NCBI GenBank assembly: GCA_902812505.1
Contig: CADDZQ010000011.1
Span: 1-33,347 of the forward strand
Length of the DNA stretch: 33,347 bases
From: an archaeon
GTDB taxonomy: Archaea; Thermoproteota; Thermoprotei_A; Marsarchaeales; Marsarchaeaceae
Direction: 5' to 3'
A program made the position numbers and the translations under genes. This document shows, one piece after another, positions 6,008 through 14,546 of the stretch. The number at the start of each line of letters is the position of its first letter. The first letter of the stretch is position 1. The notes under the pieces are model-generated. The model saw nothing but the letters and a program-made list of their open reading frames with translations. It was not told where the DNA came from and searched no databases.

Positions 6008-7963
6008 ATGTCTGACACAGAAACGCGTCAGGCTGTAAACACGGGCACACAAACAACGTCGACCACTAATGTGGCAGTGGAAGCCGACAGGAAACTCAAA
6101 CGGGAACTTAGCGCATTCGACTTACTAGGGCTCTCAATGGGAGGCATTATCGGGTCAGGATGGTTATTCGCGGTTAACGCCGCAGCAGCGGTCGCTGGAC
6201 CATCAGTCATCCTCTCATGGATAATAGGTGGCATCCTAGTACTCTTCGTAGCCCTAGTCTACGCTGAAATATCAGGTATGCTTCCACGCTCAGGAGCAAT
6301 AGTGCGCTACCCCCACTATACCCACGGAAGCTATACAGGCTATATAATGGGTTGGGCGTACCTGCTGTCGGCGGTAACGGTGCCTACGATCGAGGCTGAA
6401 GCAGTCGTTGGATATGCAGCGTCATATATACCTTCACTCACCCAGAGTGTGAGCACAGTGTTCGGTACAGTTACGGTGCTTTCGCCCCCAGGCATAGCGT
6501 TCGCGTTCGCACTACTAGTGATATTCTTCTTCCTGAATTACGCTGGAATAAAAGTTCTCGGGAAGACCAACACAGTAGTAACCGTATGGAAAATAGTGAT
6601 ACCCATACTCACATTCATGTTCCTGTTTGCAATCTTCGACAAAACCAATATAGACAGCCTCCCTGGCGGCTTCTTCCCGTATGGTGCATCCAGTATGTTT
6701 CTCGCGATACCCACGGCTGGCATAGTGTTTGCGTACCTAGGTTTCAGGCAGGCGCTCGAATATGGTGGAGAAGCCAAGAATCCACAGAGAGACGTTCCCA
6801 AAGCCACCATCCTATCCATTCTAATAGCCCTAGCCATATACACCATCCTTCAGATAGCCTACATAGGAGCGATCAAATGGAACGTCGCGGGTCTCAATCC
6901 AGGCGATTGGGCTGACCTAACAAAGCAGAGTGTGCCCTATAGTTCTGGCCCGCTGTACACGGCTTTATCGAAGAGTGGTTTGGCGGCGCTCGTGGCTTTC
7001 TCATACGTGCTGCTGTTCGACGCCTACGTATCTCCTTCTGGGACTGGCTGGATCTACACTGGCACTGGGACAAGAACCTTCTACGGCTTGGCCACAGACG
7101 GCTATTTCCCATCCGCGTTTTTACACATCAATAAGAGAGGTGTGCCTTGGATATCACTCATAGCATCCTTCATAGTTGGCATATTCTTCCTTCTGCCGTT
7201 TCCCTCGTGGTACCTCCTAGTCGGCTTCATCAGCTCGGCCACTGTGTTCACATATATGATGGGGGGAGCGGGTATACTGGTATTCAGGAAAACCGCTCCA
7301 CAAATCACTAGGCCGTTCAGGCTACCCGGAGCCGGAGCGCTAGCACCGATCGCATTCATAGCCGCAGCTATGATAGTGTACTGGTCCGGTTTCACCGTGC
7401 TGTTCTTCGTCTTCACAGCCATCCTAGCCGGTCTACCACTCTATTACATATTCTACGCGCCCAAGCGACTCGGCGTCCCACGCGGAGTCAGCGTTGCCCT
7501 CGGGTTAGTATTCTGGGCAATCATTGGTTACCTAAGCTATTACGGCTATCAAAACATAGTCTACTACTTTGCGACGGTCGTGTCGAATGGAAGTATAACC
7601 GCCTCACAGGGCGCCAACATACAACACGCCTTCCTAATCTACTTCCCAGCGTTGGCCGCACTCACCATCGTTTACACCCTAATATACCAAGTGCTAGCAC
7701 AACCAGAAAAGAGAAGGCAAGTGGTAAGTGGCTGGTGGTTGATATTGTTCTCACTCGCAATAATGCTGGTATCTTTCTACGGCGCTTTCGGTCCACTACC
7801 CGTGAATGGCTCTACACCCATCGGCTTCCCACTGGACAACATCATTATGATAGTGGTTTCCGCAGTGTTCTATGTGGCGTCCTACCTCAGCGGATACTTT
7901 ACAGAGGACCTCAAAGAACTACTATTAGTAGAGGGAATGGGCCAACAACAGAAAACCCAATAA
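6008..7963 (+). CDS. APC-superfamily amino acid permease
   Basis: 651 residues with at least 12, probably 14, membrane helices. After a polar 38-residue N terminus comes the first helix with the substrate-loop motif SMGGIIGSGWLF, then the conserved E-I-S-G-M-L-P-R-S-G-A segment of helix 3, and AYLGFRQALEYGGEAKNPQRDVPKA, the helix 6 to cytoplasmic-loop signature of amino acid/polyamine transporters. It is longer than most family members because of extra helices after about residue 480. It is probably a proton-coupled uptake system for an amino acid; the substrate cannot be read from sequence. It lies next to the OsmC-M20 operon, so import of peptide-derived amino acids is conceivable. Confidence 0.85.
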   Translation: MSDTETRQAVNTGTQTTSTTNVAVEADRKLKRELSAFDLLGLSMGGIIGSGWLFAVNAAAAVAGPSVILSWIIGGILVLFVALVYAEISGMLPRSGAIVRYPHYTHGSYTGYIMGWAYLLSAVTVPTIEAEAVVGYAASYIPSLTQSVSTVFGTVTVLSPPGIAFAFALLVIFFFLNYAGIKVLGKTNTVVTVWKIVIPILTFMFLFAIFDKTNIDSLPGGFFPYGASSMFLAIPTAGIVFAYLGFRQALEYGGEAKNPQRDVPKATILSILIALAIYTILQIAYIGAIKWNVAGLNPGDWADLTKQSVPYSSGPLYTALSKSGLAALVAFSYVLLFDAYVSPSGTGWIYTGTGTRTFYGLATDGYFPSAFLHINKRGVPWISLIASFIVGIFFLLPFPSWYLLVGFISSATVFTYMMGGAGILVFRKTAPQITRPFRLPGAGALAPIAFIAAAMIVYWSGFTVLFFVFTAILAGLPLYYIFYAPKRLGVPRGVSVALGLVFWAIIGYLSYYGYQNIVYYFATVVSNGSITASQGANIQHAFLIYFPALAALTIVYTLIYQVLAQPEKRRQVVSGWWLILFSLAIMLVSFYGAFGPLPVNGSTPIGFPLDNIIMIVVSAVFYVASYLSGYFTEDLKELLLVEGMGQQQKTQ

Positions 7964-7964
7964 G

Positions 7965-7990
7965 CCCTTTTTATCTACTCTCTTTTTATT
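7965..7990 (+). terminator. T-rich terminator after the permease
   Basis: Two T runs (CCCTTTTT and TCTTTTTATT) follow the stop directly, the usual form of archaeal intrinsic termination. The rest of the 295-base gap to 8258 holds no credible gene: an imperfect hairpin near 8174-8196 and a GGAGG followed by a seven-codon frame only. Confidence 0.5.
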
Positions 7991-8258
7991 GCTGTGTTGA
8001 AAATATAACTAATTATGCTTCCTATGTAAACTGCTACGGCCGAACTCTATGCTACCGCGCTTTATACGTTCGTGTTAGTTATAATCATGCTCAAAGCATA
8101 AATCTTGATTCACAGTAAAAGATGGGGTTTTCAAAACTCTATAAAAAGATGTTTGCTGAACTAAACGCGTCCCGAGTCCACTCTTTAATGGAGTAGACTA
8201 GATAGGAGGTTTTAATTGGGATGAAAAAGTCATATTGTTGTTAACCAACTGCTGAGAA

Positions 8259-8852
8259 CTATCTCGTTCTCCTACTGCTTATTTCCCCAAGTACTAGACC
8301 TATAATTATTAGGGCGAAAACGCTAGCAGCTATCACATTACCAGGTGGGTTTCTTGGTGACGGCAGACTACCGGTGTACATATAGGTTGCACTATAGTTT
8401 AATGGGGCGGTTGTACCCGTAGGCGCTTCAACGATCACCGTTCCCTTCATCCAAGGATGAATAGTGCAGTAGTAATTGAATGTACCGGGGTACGTAAAAG
8501 TGTAGTTCCAGGACTGACCCGGAGGCAATAGCCCAGAGTCAAAAACTCCAGTAGTGGATGTAACAGTATGCGTGACGTTATCATTATTAGTCCACACAAC
8601 AGTATTATTCACACCTATCACAACGTGTATCACATCTGGCGAGTAGCCTAACGAAGACCTGTTATACCCAGCACCGGGAATTATACTTACATGGACAACG
8701 CTTACCTCGCTTGCAGCCGACGATACATACACATGTGTTTGCAGGAGCATTAACGACGTTAGTATTATTATAATCAATGGGGGCATTAAAGTATGCTTTT
8801 TGGGTCTCGATATTGTTTGTTTAATAACGCAACTAAGGCTTTCTCTGCTCAA
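8259..8852 (-). CDS. Membrane-anchored cupredoxin (halocyanin/plastocyanin-like)
   Basis: 197 residues: a basic N terminus (RPKKH), a hydrophobic signal/anchor helix (about 24-38), a cupredoxin domain (about 50-142) and a second helix near the C terminus (about 172-190) ending in RRTR. Type 1 copper ligands are H95 (NVTHTV), C129, H132 and M135 (C-x-x-HPWM). It is likely an extracytoplasmic electron carrier to the CuA subunit, filling the role of cytochrome c. The domain is closely similar to the upstream cupredoxin, sharing VVIGVNNTVVW-x-NNDNV-x-HTVT. TTG 8852 is chosen because AGGTG lies 8 bases upstream; ATG 8786 would remove the basic part of the anchor. Confidence 0.85.
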   Translation of the reverse strand: MSRESLSCVIKQTISRPKKHTLMPPLIIIILTSLMLLQTHVYVSSAASEVSVVHVSIIPGAGYNRSSLGYSPDVIHVVIGVNNTVVWTNNDNVTHTVTSTTGVFDSGLLPPGQSWNYTFTYPGTFNYYCTIHPWMKGTVIVEAPTGTTAPLNYSATYMYTGSLPSPRNPPGNVIAASVFALIIIGLVLGEISSRRTR

Positions 8853-8863
8853 ATGGGTAACAC

Positions 8864-9361
8864 CTAGCTTGTGGTTGAGTTGGACGTAGTGCCTGCGCCC
8901 GGCTGTTGGTTTGAACCACTAGCTAACACAACCACTTTTGCAACCATCCAAGGATGGTATTCACAGTAGTATGTATAGTTTCCGGGTACTGTGAATGTGT
9001 ATTCGAATGTTTGACCTGGGTTCAGATTGCCAGAGTTAAACATTGTGGCGCCGTTAGGAACCGACCTAGCAGTCACTGTATGGGCAACATTATCATTATT
9101 GTCCCAGACTACGGTATTGTTTACACCTATTACAACAACGATGAGTGCGGGATGGTAGTTCTGTCCGTTTCCGTCACCCTGCATTGTTACCTCTACACTG
9201 TGGGGAGGCAGTGATGATGCGGATGATTGCCCTGAGGGTGGACTTGGACTAATTGTGCCGCCGGTGGCAAGTATTACCCCTACACCCACAACTAATACTA
9301 CGCCTACGACAATGAGTGATATAAGCACTGACACGTTAGGTTTCGCTTCATATACAGGCAT
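8864..9361 (-). CDS. Membrane-anchored cupredoxin (halocyanin/plastocyanin-like)
   Basis: 165 residues: an N-terminal anchor helix (about 10-32), a Ser/Pro-rich linker and a cupredoxin domain (about 54-147) with copper ligands H94, C133, H136 and M139, ending in a Gly/Ser/Thr tail. It is the first gene of a two-cupredoxin operon (11-base gap) and a close paralogue of the second. Expected role: an electron shuttle outside the membrane between the Rieske/cytochrome b complex and the CuA oxidase encoded 2-8 kb away. The start is ATG 9361; TATA box at 9393-9403. Confidence 0.87.
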   Translation of the reverse strand: MPVYEAKPNVSVLISLIVVGVVLVVGVGVILATGGTISPSPPSGQSSASSLPPHSVEVTMQGDGNGQNYHPALIVVVIGVNNTVVWDNNDNVAHTVTARSVPNGATMFNSGNLNPGQTFEYTFTVPGNYTYYCEYHPWMVAKVVVLASGSNQQPGAGTTSNSTTS

Positions 9362-9392
9362 GACGAATCAATTTAAGATTCAACAAACACCC

Positions 9393-9403
9393 AATATAAA
9401 AGC
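9393..9403 (-). promoter_or_regulatory. TATA box of the cupredoxin operon
   Basis: On the minus strand, GCTTTTATATT is centred about 36 bases before ATG 9361, implying a leader of roughly 10 bases. Confidence 0.5.
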
Positions 9404-9760
9404 TTCGGAATATGGCTACAATGTGACTTTGAGTGTGTGCGCTCAGCTATCATATAACCTTCAAACGAATATTAGACATTATATTAAATTAATGATAAAG
9501 TATCATTAGGTTACTTAGTTAGTACGTCGAAATTAACCCCTAAAATCTTATAGAGATTATGCTATATGTTTTGTTAATACACTAGGCATAAGGGGTGGAT
9601 TTGGGATATCAATTGCATTGTCATTCCTGTGTTTGGATGGATTAATGACGAAATCATTTTGGGGTATTAGACGGTGGAGCTGTGCGGTGGTCTGCAGGTA
9701 AAATTTTTAAAGATGTTTTGACAACCTCACATAGATGGGACTAAGTATCCATAGAGATGA
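9404..9760. other. Divergent intergenic region, cupredoxins / MBL protein
   Basis: No gene seen. On the plus side there are two TATA candidates for the MBL gene: TTTTAAAG at 9705-9712 and TAAGTAT at 9743-9749. The section 9440-9600 is AT-rich and without clear repeats. Confidence 0.45.
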
Positions 9761-10675
9761 GTGGTTGGTTTGGACGCTAAGATTGAAGAGATATCCGATG
9801 GAGTTTACATGATTGATCCATACTTATTTGATTCGATGGGTTATATTGCTCTGTATTTCATAACCCAGCCTAAGAGGATTTTGTTTGATGTTGGGCCTTC
9901 GGTTACTGCTGAGAGAGTGATCCATGCGATTGAGGGTTTGGGGTATAAGGGTGAGCAAATCGATTACCTCTTTGTTTCCCACGTACATGTTGAACATTCG
10001 GGCGGGATTTCGAGGATTGCTTCGTGGGCGAGTAATGCTAAAATAATTGTATCACCGGCAAGTGTGAGGCACCTTACAGATCCCTCAAAGATGTATCAGG
10101 CCTACACCAGCTCCTACGGCAGGTTCGCCTCCCTTATCGGAGACTATCAACCCCTCTCTCAAAGCTCAATGCCAAGGGTTGTATCAACCCTCTCAGAGCT
10201 CCCCTTGGGTGATAGGAGGAGTCGAATAATCCAGTGCGTTGGACACGCACACCATCAGGTATGCCTCCAGCTAGATGGTTCACTGCTTGGTGCCGATATA
10301 CTCAGCACCCAATTCAGGATAAACGATCAGCTTTTACCCACTAGCACACCTCCAAGCTTCAATTACCCCAAATACACTGAGGACTTGGATACCGCGCTTG
10401 CGCTTAACTTGGATAGGCTTATGGTTTCCCACTACGGTGCTTTTGATAACCCCACGGAGATTATAACTAAGGCTCTGGATTCTTTAAAGTGGTTGCGCCA
10501 CCAAGTCGAGTCGTTACTCAAAGAGGGTTTATTGGTGGATGAAGTTGCTGACACTCTGCTCAAAGGGCTTAACTGCACTCCCCCTGTCGATAACGAGTAT
10601 GCACATATCAAAGCAAAGCTTAGCCTCATAGGTTTCATTAACGGGGTCATAAAGGTGCGTAGTGAAAAAGTTTAA
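9761..10675 (+). CDS. Metallo-beta-lactamase-fold hydrolase
   Basis: 304 residues of the MBL fold (glyoxalase II-like). The metal motif reads S-H74-V-H76-V-E78-H79-SGG: the usual Asp of HxHxDH is Glu. Further ligands are H162 or H164 (GHAHH), D179 (GADIL) and H224 (SHYGAF). The C-terminal 80 residues are helical, as in thioesterase-like family members. The substrate is unknown. A stop codon lies directly before GTG 9761, so the start is here or a few codons in; TTG 9770 is about 26 bases from a TAAGTAT box and would suit a leaderless start. Confidence 0.8.
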   Translation: MVGLDAKIEEISDGVYMIDPYLFDSMGYIALYFITQPKRILFDVGPSVTAERVIHAIEGLGYKGEQIDYLFVSHVHVEHSGGISRIASWASNAKIIVSPASVRHLTDPSKMYQAYTSSYGRFASLIGDYQPLSQSSMPRVVSTLSELPLGDRRSRIIQCVGHAHHQVCLQLDGSLLGADILSTQFRINDQLLPTSTPPSFNYPKYTEDLDTALALNLDRLMVSHYGAFDNPTEIITKALDSLKWLRHQVESLLKEGLLVDEVADTLLKGLNCTPPVDNEYAHIKAKLSLIGFINGVIKVRSEKV

Positions 10676-10694
10676 TCTACCAAAGCTTTTATAC

Positions 10695-10702
10695 CCTTAT
10701 AG
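10695..10702 (+). promoter_or_regulatory. TATA-like box of the small membrane protein
   Basis: CCTTATAG lies about 26 bases upstream of ATG 10724. A second candidate, CTTTTATA, is at 10686-10693. Confidence 0.4.
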
Positions 10703-10723
10703 GGGGTTCTATCTCGACCCAAT

Positions 10724-10951
10724 ATGAACAGGGTTGTGGCAATAGCTTTGCTCATAATACTGTTTGCACTCCAAGCTCTAGTATTATTCATCGTGTCGTC
10801 AGTTAATCCAACCACTATTATTGGTCAGAGAATCGCTGGGCTGACGCTTGGCGTGGATATGCTGATTTTCGCGGGGTTCATCAGCCTGTTTCAGAGGAAT
10901 TTCTCGAAACCGGTTTACTCCAAAGAAGACGAAGAATACGTTGAGGAGTAG
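10724..10951 (+). CDS. Small two-helix membrane protein
   Basis: 75 residues with two hydrophobic helices (about 5-26 and 38-56) and an acidic C-terminal tail (KEDEEYVEE). No family recognised. It sits just upstream of the flavin/F420-type gene and the oxidase cluster, but with its own TATA candidates. A respiratory accessory role is possible on position alone. Confidence 0.6.
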   Translation: MNRVVAIALLIILFALQALVLFIVSSVNPTTIIGQRIAGLTLGVDMLIFAGFISLFQRNFSKPVYSKEDEEYVEE

Positions 10952-10995
10952 ATATCCGGTCCCAAAGCTAGAGTGAGTGATGAAAGGTGTTTCTA

Positions 10996-11373
10996 GTGTC
11001 GAAAGACGATGAGCTAAACAATTTTCTGGCGCAACACCACAAAGATTATAGTATATGGCTCACCACGTATGGTAGAAAAACCGGTAAGCCAAGACTGGTT
11101 CAGATATGGTTTGCATATATTAATGGAGAATTCTATATTCTTGCGCGTCACGGTTTAAAAGCGTGGTGGGCTAAGAATATAGTTAAGAATCCGAACGTAA
11201 TCGTAAATATTGGTGGTAGGGCAGTGAAGGGTAAGGCTGAGGTCTTAGACGATAAAGACCTTACCGATGAGGTATGGAGGTATTATAAAGGTAAGTACAG
11301 GTTTTACCCGCAAATCTACATGTTTAGCTGGGCCAAGAGGAAACTCATCAGGATTGTTTTCAACTTACAATGA
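10996..11373 (+). CDS. DDN-like F420/flavin-dependent nitroreductase family protein
   Basis: 125 residues with the split beta-barrel family signature WLTTYGRKTGKPRLVQIWF, then YILARHGLKAWWAKNIVKNPNVIVNIGG, typical of deazaflavin (F420H2)-dependent DDN-family reductases. These proteins bind F420 or flavin and reduce quinones, nitro compounds or biliverdin-like substrates; the substrate here is unknown. The start is GTG 10996, placed by AAGGTG ending about 7 bases upstream; GTG 10987 is the alternative. Two luciferase-like proteins at 20.7-22.7 kb also suggest F420 use in this organism. Confidence 0.75.
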   Translation: MSKDDELNNFLAQHHKDYSIWLTTYGRKTGKPRLVQIWFAYINGEFYILARHGLKAWWAKNIVKNPNVIVNIGGRAVKGKAEVLDDKDLTDEVWRYYKGKYRFYPQIYMFSWAKRKLIRIVFNLQ

Positions 11374-11492
11374 ATGGATGCGTTTTCAAGTATAAGTTAA
11401 ATTGCTCTGAAAAACCAAAAATTATTAGACGATTCATTTAATTCCTTGAGTATTTTCACTGTTTCACCTAACAGATTAGGGTGAGTGAAACC

Positions 11493-11500
11493 TTTTTATT
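11493..11500 (+). promoter_or_regulatory. TATA box of the oxidase I+III gene
   Basis: TTTTTATT is centred about 32 bases before ATG 11529. It lies inside the in-frame extension beginning at GTG 11481 and so argues for the downstream start. Confidence 0.5.
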
Positions 11501-11528
11501 TGGGTTGTTCTTGATTTACAAGAGCAAG

Positions 11529-14183
11529 ATGGGCGAGGAAGAATTAGCACCAGTTGTGAAGAGTAGGCCCAGTTCTCAGACAGCGTTTTATGCTATACTC
11601 GCTGTGCTTGTTGTTGCTACTGCGGTGCTTGTTGATTTGAATTATGGTACACCTGCGGAGCGTCTTGTATTCTCAGAGGTAGTGATAATCTGGGGAGCCC
11701 TTCTACTACTATACTTCATATTTAATAGGCCTTTCATAGCTACTAGTGAGAGGTTCAGGAAAACCGAGTCGTGGGTTAAACGTTGGCTGTATACTACTAA
11801 TCACAAAGATATAGGTATACTCTATATTGTCACCGCGCTTTTTTATGCTTTTGTTGGGGGAATGCTTGCTGAGTTCATGCGCACCCAACTAGCCGTGCCT
11901 CAAAACCATTTTCTTAATCCACTAGAATATAATGAAGCGGTAAGTATTCACGGTTTGGTCATGATATTCTGGTTCCTGTCACCCTTAGCCTTCGGCTTCG
12001 CGAACTACTTTGTCCCGCTTCAAATAAAGGCTAAGGACCTAGCTTTCCCACGTCTTAACGCGCTCAGCTACTGGACCTATGCCTTCAGCGGCTTACTAGT
12101 TGTGTTGGCATTCTTCCTACCTGGGGGTGATATTAATGGTGGATGGACTCTTTATTCACCACTCACTTCAAATACGTTTATGCCAGGTCCAGGTCCAACC
12201 CTCGGCTTCGCAGGCTTCACCCTTCTCATAGGCTCCATTACAATTAGTAGTATTAACTTTATTGTGACGCTAGTAGCTGAACGTGGACCTGGTGTAACTT
12301 GGTCTAAAATACCCATGTTCACTTGGTTTATACTCTTCACGGTTGTGCAGATGCTCTTCGCCTTCCCCGATCTCCTCTCGGGTATGTTTATGCTAATTGC
12401 AGACAGACTTGCTGGAACAATCTTCTTCACATCCACAGCAGGTGGAGCACTACTATGGGATAATATATTCTGGTTCTTCGGTCACCCGGAGGTGTACATA
12501 GTGCTTCTCCCAGCGTTTGGAGCCATCTGTGAAGTCTTACCGGTTTTCGCACGTAAGAGGCTGTTTGGTAAGAACGCGATACTAGTGGCCACATTTGCCC
12601 TCGTGGTACCATTTAGCTTCCTAGTATGGGGGCACCACATGTTCACTACACCGATACCTCCAACCGAGAAGATGGCGTTTATGGTTTCAACGATGGGCAT
12701 CTCTCTTCCATTTGATGTCATAGTCATAGCGTGGCTTATCACGATCACAGGTGGCTCACTCAGGCTTAAGACACCCTTCCTATTCGCCTTAGCATCAATC
12801 GTAGTGTTCATTATAGGTGGTATAGCCGGGGTGTTCTTGGCCTCTGTTCCTTTGGATATGCTTTTTAGAGGTAGCTACTTTGTTGTCGCCCACTTCCACT
12901 ACGTTATGGTTGGGGCATCTGTTTTCGGACTGTTCGCAGCCTTCTACTACTGGTTCCCCAAGATGACTGGGCGCATGTACAACGAGTTTCTTGGTAAACT
13001 CCACTTTGCTCTTTCAATGATAAGTTTCAACCTACTCTACTTCCCTATGTATTTCCTTATGGATATGCCTCGCAGGATAGTTACCTATAATGTACCCTCG
13101 TGGACACTACCCAACCTCCTTGCCACAATAGGCGGATACATTTTTGGAGCAGTGCAGTTCATATTGGTGGCAAACTTTATTCAGAGTATGCGTAACGGCG
13201 CTCCAGCACCAGCTAACCCTTGGGACGCGGACACACCAGAATGGGAGCCAGAACAAGTTTTGGAAGAGGTAAATGGGGGCTTCACTACCCCAGCTAAGAT
13301 AACACCATCACTTGGGCTCGGTGTTGGTAATAGTCCTCCAATAGCTAAGGCGCCAGCCGTTGATGCGTTGAGAAGCGCCCAACAGGCTGCGACAACAACA
13401 CAGGCTGGACCAAGTGTTGTTGTCAGACACCACGTTAGTACGCGCCCAATTGTGCTTTCAGGCGGAATATCAATCGCGCTTCTAGGATTAGCCATGCTAC
13501 AGTATGCGTACCTAGGTCTACCAATACTGGCTATAGGTGCAACCATCGCTGTTATGAGCATTGTGGGCTGGGCTTGGGATGATATGAACTCGGTATTCCG
13601 GATACCTGAGGGGATAACCGAGAAGTGGCCTTTCACCCAGGTTTCAAGACTTAAGCTCGGGATGTGGTCTTTGATATTCTCAGACGTTATACTCTTCGCA
13701 ACAATACTTACAGGTGATGCTTATATCAGGATAAATTCACCCACGTGGCCTGCACCCAACACTCTTCACCCAATAGTTCTGGGCACGATAAGTACGTTCA
13801 TACTTCTCTCAAGCAGTCCAGCCGCTTATATGGCGCTCGACTCGATAAGGAAGGGTAGTACGAGGGGTATGCTCTCGTGGCTTGGTGTAACGCTCGCCTT
13901 GGGCGCAATTTTCGATGGCTTCGAGTTCTATGAGTGGTGGCAACTCTTCTCCCAACACATGTATCCTTCAACCAGTAACGCTCTCACAACCTACTTCTTC
14001 ACTGTGGGTATCCACGCTACGCACGTGTTGATAGGGTTACTCGTTATGGTTTACCTGATAATAAAAGGATTGAGGGGAGGCTTTACAAAGAGTAATCACG
14101 AGGCGGTTGAGATGTTCGGTATATACTGGTCGTTCGTGGACGCCCTGTGGGTGTTCATCTTCGCATTCTTCTTCCTCCTGTGA
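11529..14183 (+). CDS. Heme-copper oxidase, fused subunits I and III
   Basis: 884 residues. Residues about 80-560 are subunit I: low-spin heme ligands H141 (SIHGLVMIFWF) and H457, CuB ligands H319 (GHPEVY, with cross-linking Y323), H369 and H370 (WGHHMF), and high-spin heme ligand H455 (AHFHY). D-channel residues are kept: D170 with N159 (NYFVPL...KDLAFPRLN) and E321. The K-channel lysine position is I398 (PFDVIVIAW). A Pro/Gly/Ala linker (about 560-640) leads to a subunit III part with LGMWSLIFSDVILFA and YWSFVDALW, where family members usually have E and H (SEV, YWHFVD). Oxygen reduction at the membrane; cupredoxin or CuA donor. The I+III fusion is known from archaeal SoxM-type oxidases. 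Confidence 0.93.
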   Translation: MGEEELAPVVKSRPSSQTAFYAILAVLVVATAVLVDLNYGTPAERLVFSEVVIIWGALLLLYFIFNRPFIATSERFRKTESWVKRWLYTTNHKDIGILYIVTALFYAFVGGMLAEFMRTQLAVPQNHFLNPLEYNEAVSIHGLVMIFWFLSPLAFGFANYFVPLQIKAKDLAFPRLNALSYWTYAFSGLLVVLAFFLPGGDINGGWTLYSPLTSNTFMPGPGPTLGFAGFTLLIGSITISSINFIVTLVAERGPGVTWSKIPMFTWFILFTVVQMLFAFPDLLSGMFMLIADRLAGTIFFTSTAGGALLWDNIFWFFGHPEVYIVLLPAFGAICEVLPVFARKRLFGKNAILVATFALVVPFSFLVWGHHMFTTPIPPTEKMAFMVSTMGISLPFDVIVIAWLITITGGSLRLKTPFLFALASIVVFIIGGIAGVFLASVPLDMLFRGSYFVVAHFHYVMVGASVFGLFAAFYYWFPKMTGRMYNEFLGKLHFALSMISFNLLYFPMYFLMDMPRRIVTYNVPSWTLPNLLATIGGYIFGAVQFILVANFIQSMRNGAPAPANPWDADTPEWEPEQVLEEVNGGFTTPAKITPSLGLGVGNSPPIAKAPAVDALRSAQQAATTTQAGPSVVVRHHVSTRPIVLSGGISIALLGLAMLQYAYLGLPILAIGATIAVMSIVGWAWDDMNSVFRIPEGITEKWPFTQVSRLKLGMWSLIFSDVILFATILTGDAYIRINSPTWPAPNTLHPIVLGTISTFILLSSSPAAYMALDSIRKGSTRGMLSWLGVTLALGAIFDGFEFYEWWQLFSQHMYPSTSNALTTYFFTVGIHATHVLIGLLVMVYLIIKGLRGGFTKSNHEAVEMFGIYWSFVDALWVFIFAFFFLL

Positions 14184-14194
14184 GGTAGTGTGAG

Positions 14195-14473
14195 TTGGAC
14201 GAGGAAAAAAGAAGGTTTAACCCAATACCCGTATGGCTAGCGGTGCTTGCGTCAACAGCGATACAGATAGCTAGTGTGTACAAGCTAAGGCAGTATAGTG
14301 TAGTGGCTACCGATACTCTAATCCTCCTCGTGGGTGCGTTTGAAGTAACACTTATCGGCGCCTACTTTATGCACTTAAAATTCGAGCAGAAATCGCTTCT
14401 AGCAGTCGCGCTGATACCAATATTTATCGTTGGGGCAATGGTTTTCGGCATACTAGCATCGATCGTTAGATAG
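14195..14473 (+). CDS. Cytochrome oxidase subunit IV-like (CoxD/CyoD type)
   Basis: 92 residues, three hydrophobic helices. The AYFMHLKFEQKSLLAVALIP segment is the hallmark of prokaryotic oxidase subunit IV. It follows the I+III gene by 11 bases, and a GAGGT site overlapping that gene's stop lies 8 bases before TTG 14195, so it is translated as part of the same operon. It probably stabilises the oxidase. Confidence 0.8.
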   Translation: MDEEKRRFNPIPVWLAVLASTAIQIASVYKLRQYSVVATDTLILLVGAFEVTLIGAYFMHLKFEQKSLLAVALIPIFIVGAMVFGILASIVR

Positions 14474-14482
14474 TCACCGAGA

Positions 14483-14497
14483 CTCCCTCTTTTTTCT
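14483..14497 (+). terminator. T-rich terminator after subunit IV
   Basis: A pyrimidine-rich run with six consecutive Ts lies just after the stop and before the promoter of the next gene. Confidence 0.45.
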
Positions 14498-14513
14498 AGA
14501 AGGCTACGGTTAA

Positions 14514-14522
14514 GGTTTATTT
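14514..14522 (+). promoter_or_regulatory. TATA box of the nine-helix protein
   Basis: GGTTTATTT is about 29 bases before ATG 14547, so this gene has its own promoter inside the respiratory cluster. Confidence 0.5.
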
Positions 14523-14546
14523 CAGGGTTGAAGAATATATATCCCG

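Noticed and set aside
7735-8118. A 127-residue open frame overlapping the end of the permease gene.
   Set aside because: It is an out-of-frame shadow of the permease for most of its length and has no family features.
8200-8243. GGAGG followed by ATG and a seven-codon frame.
   Set aside because: Too short to support as a gene; no conserved peptide visible.
9255-9509. Plus-strand frame opposite the cupredoxin start.
   Set aside because: Low-complexity translation antisense to a clear gene and its promoter.
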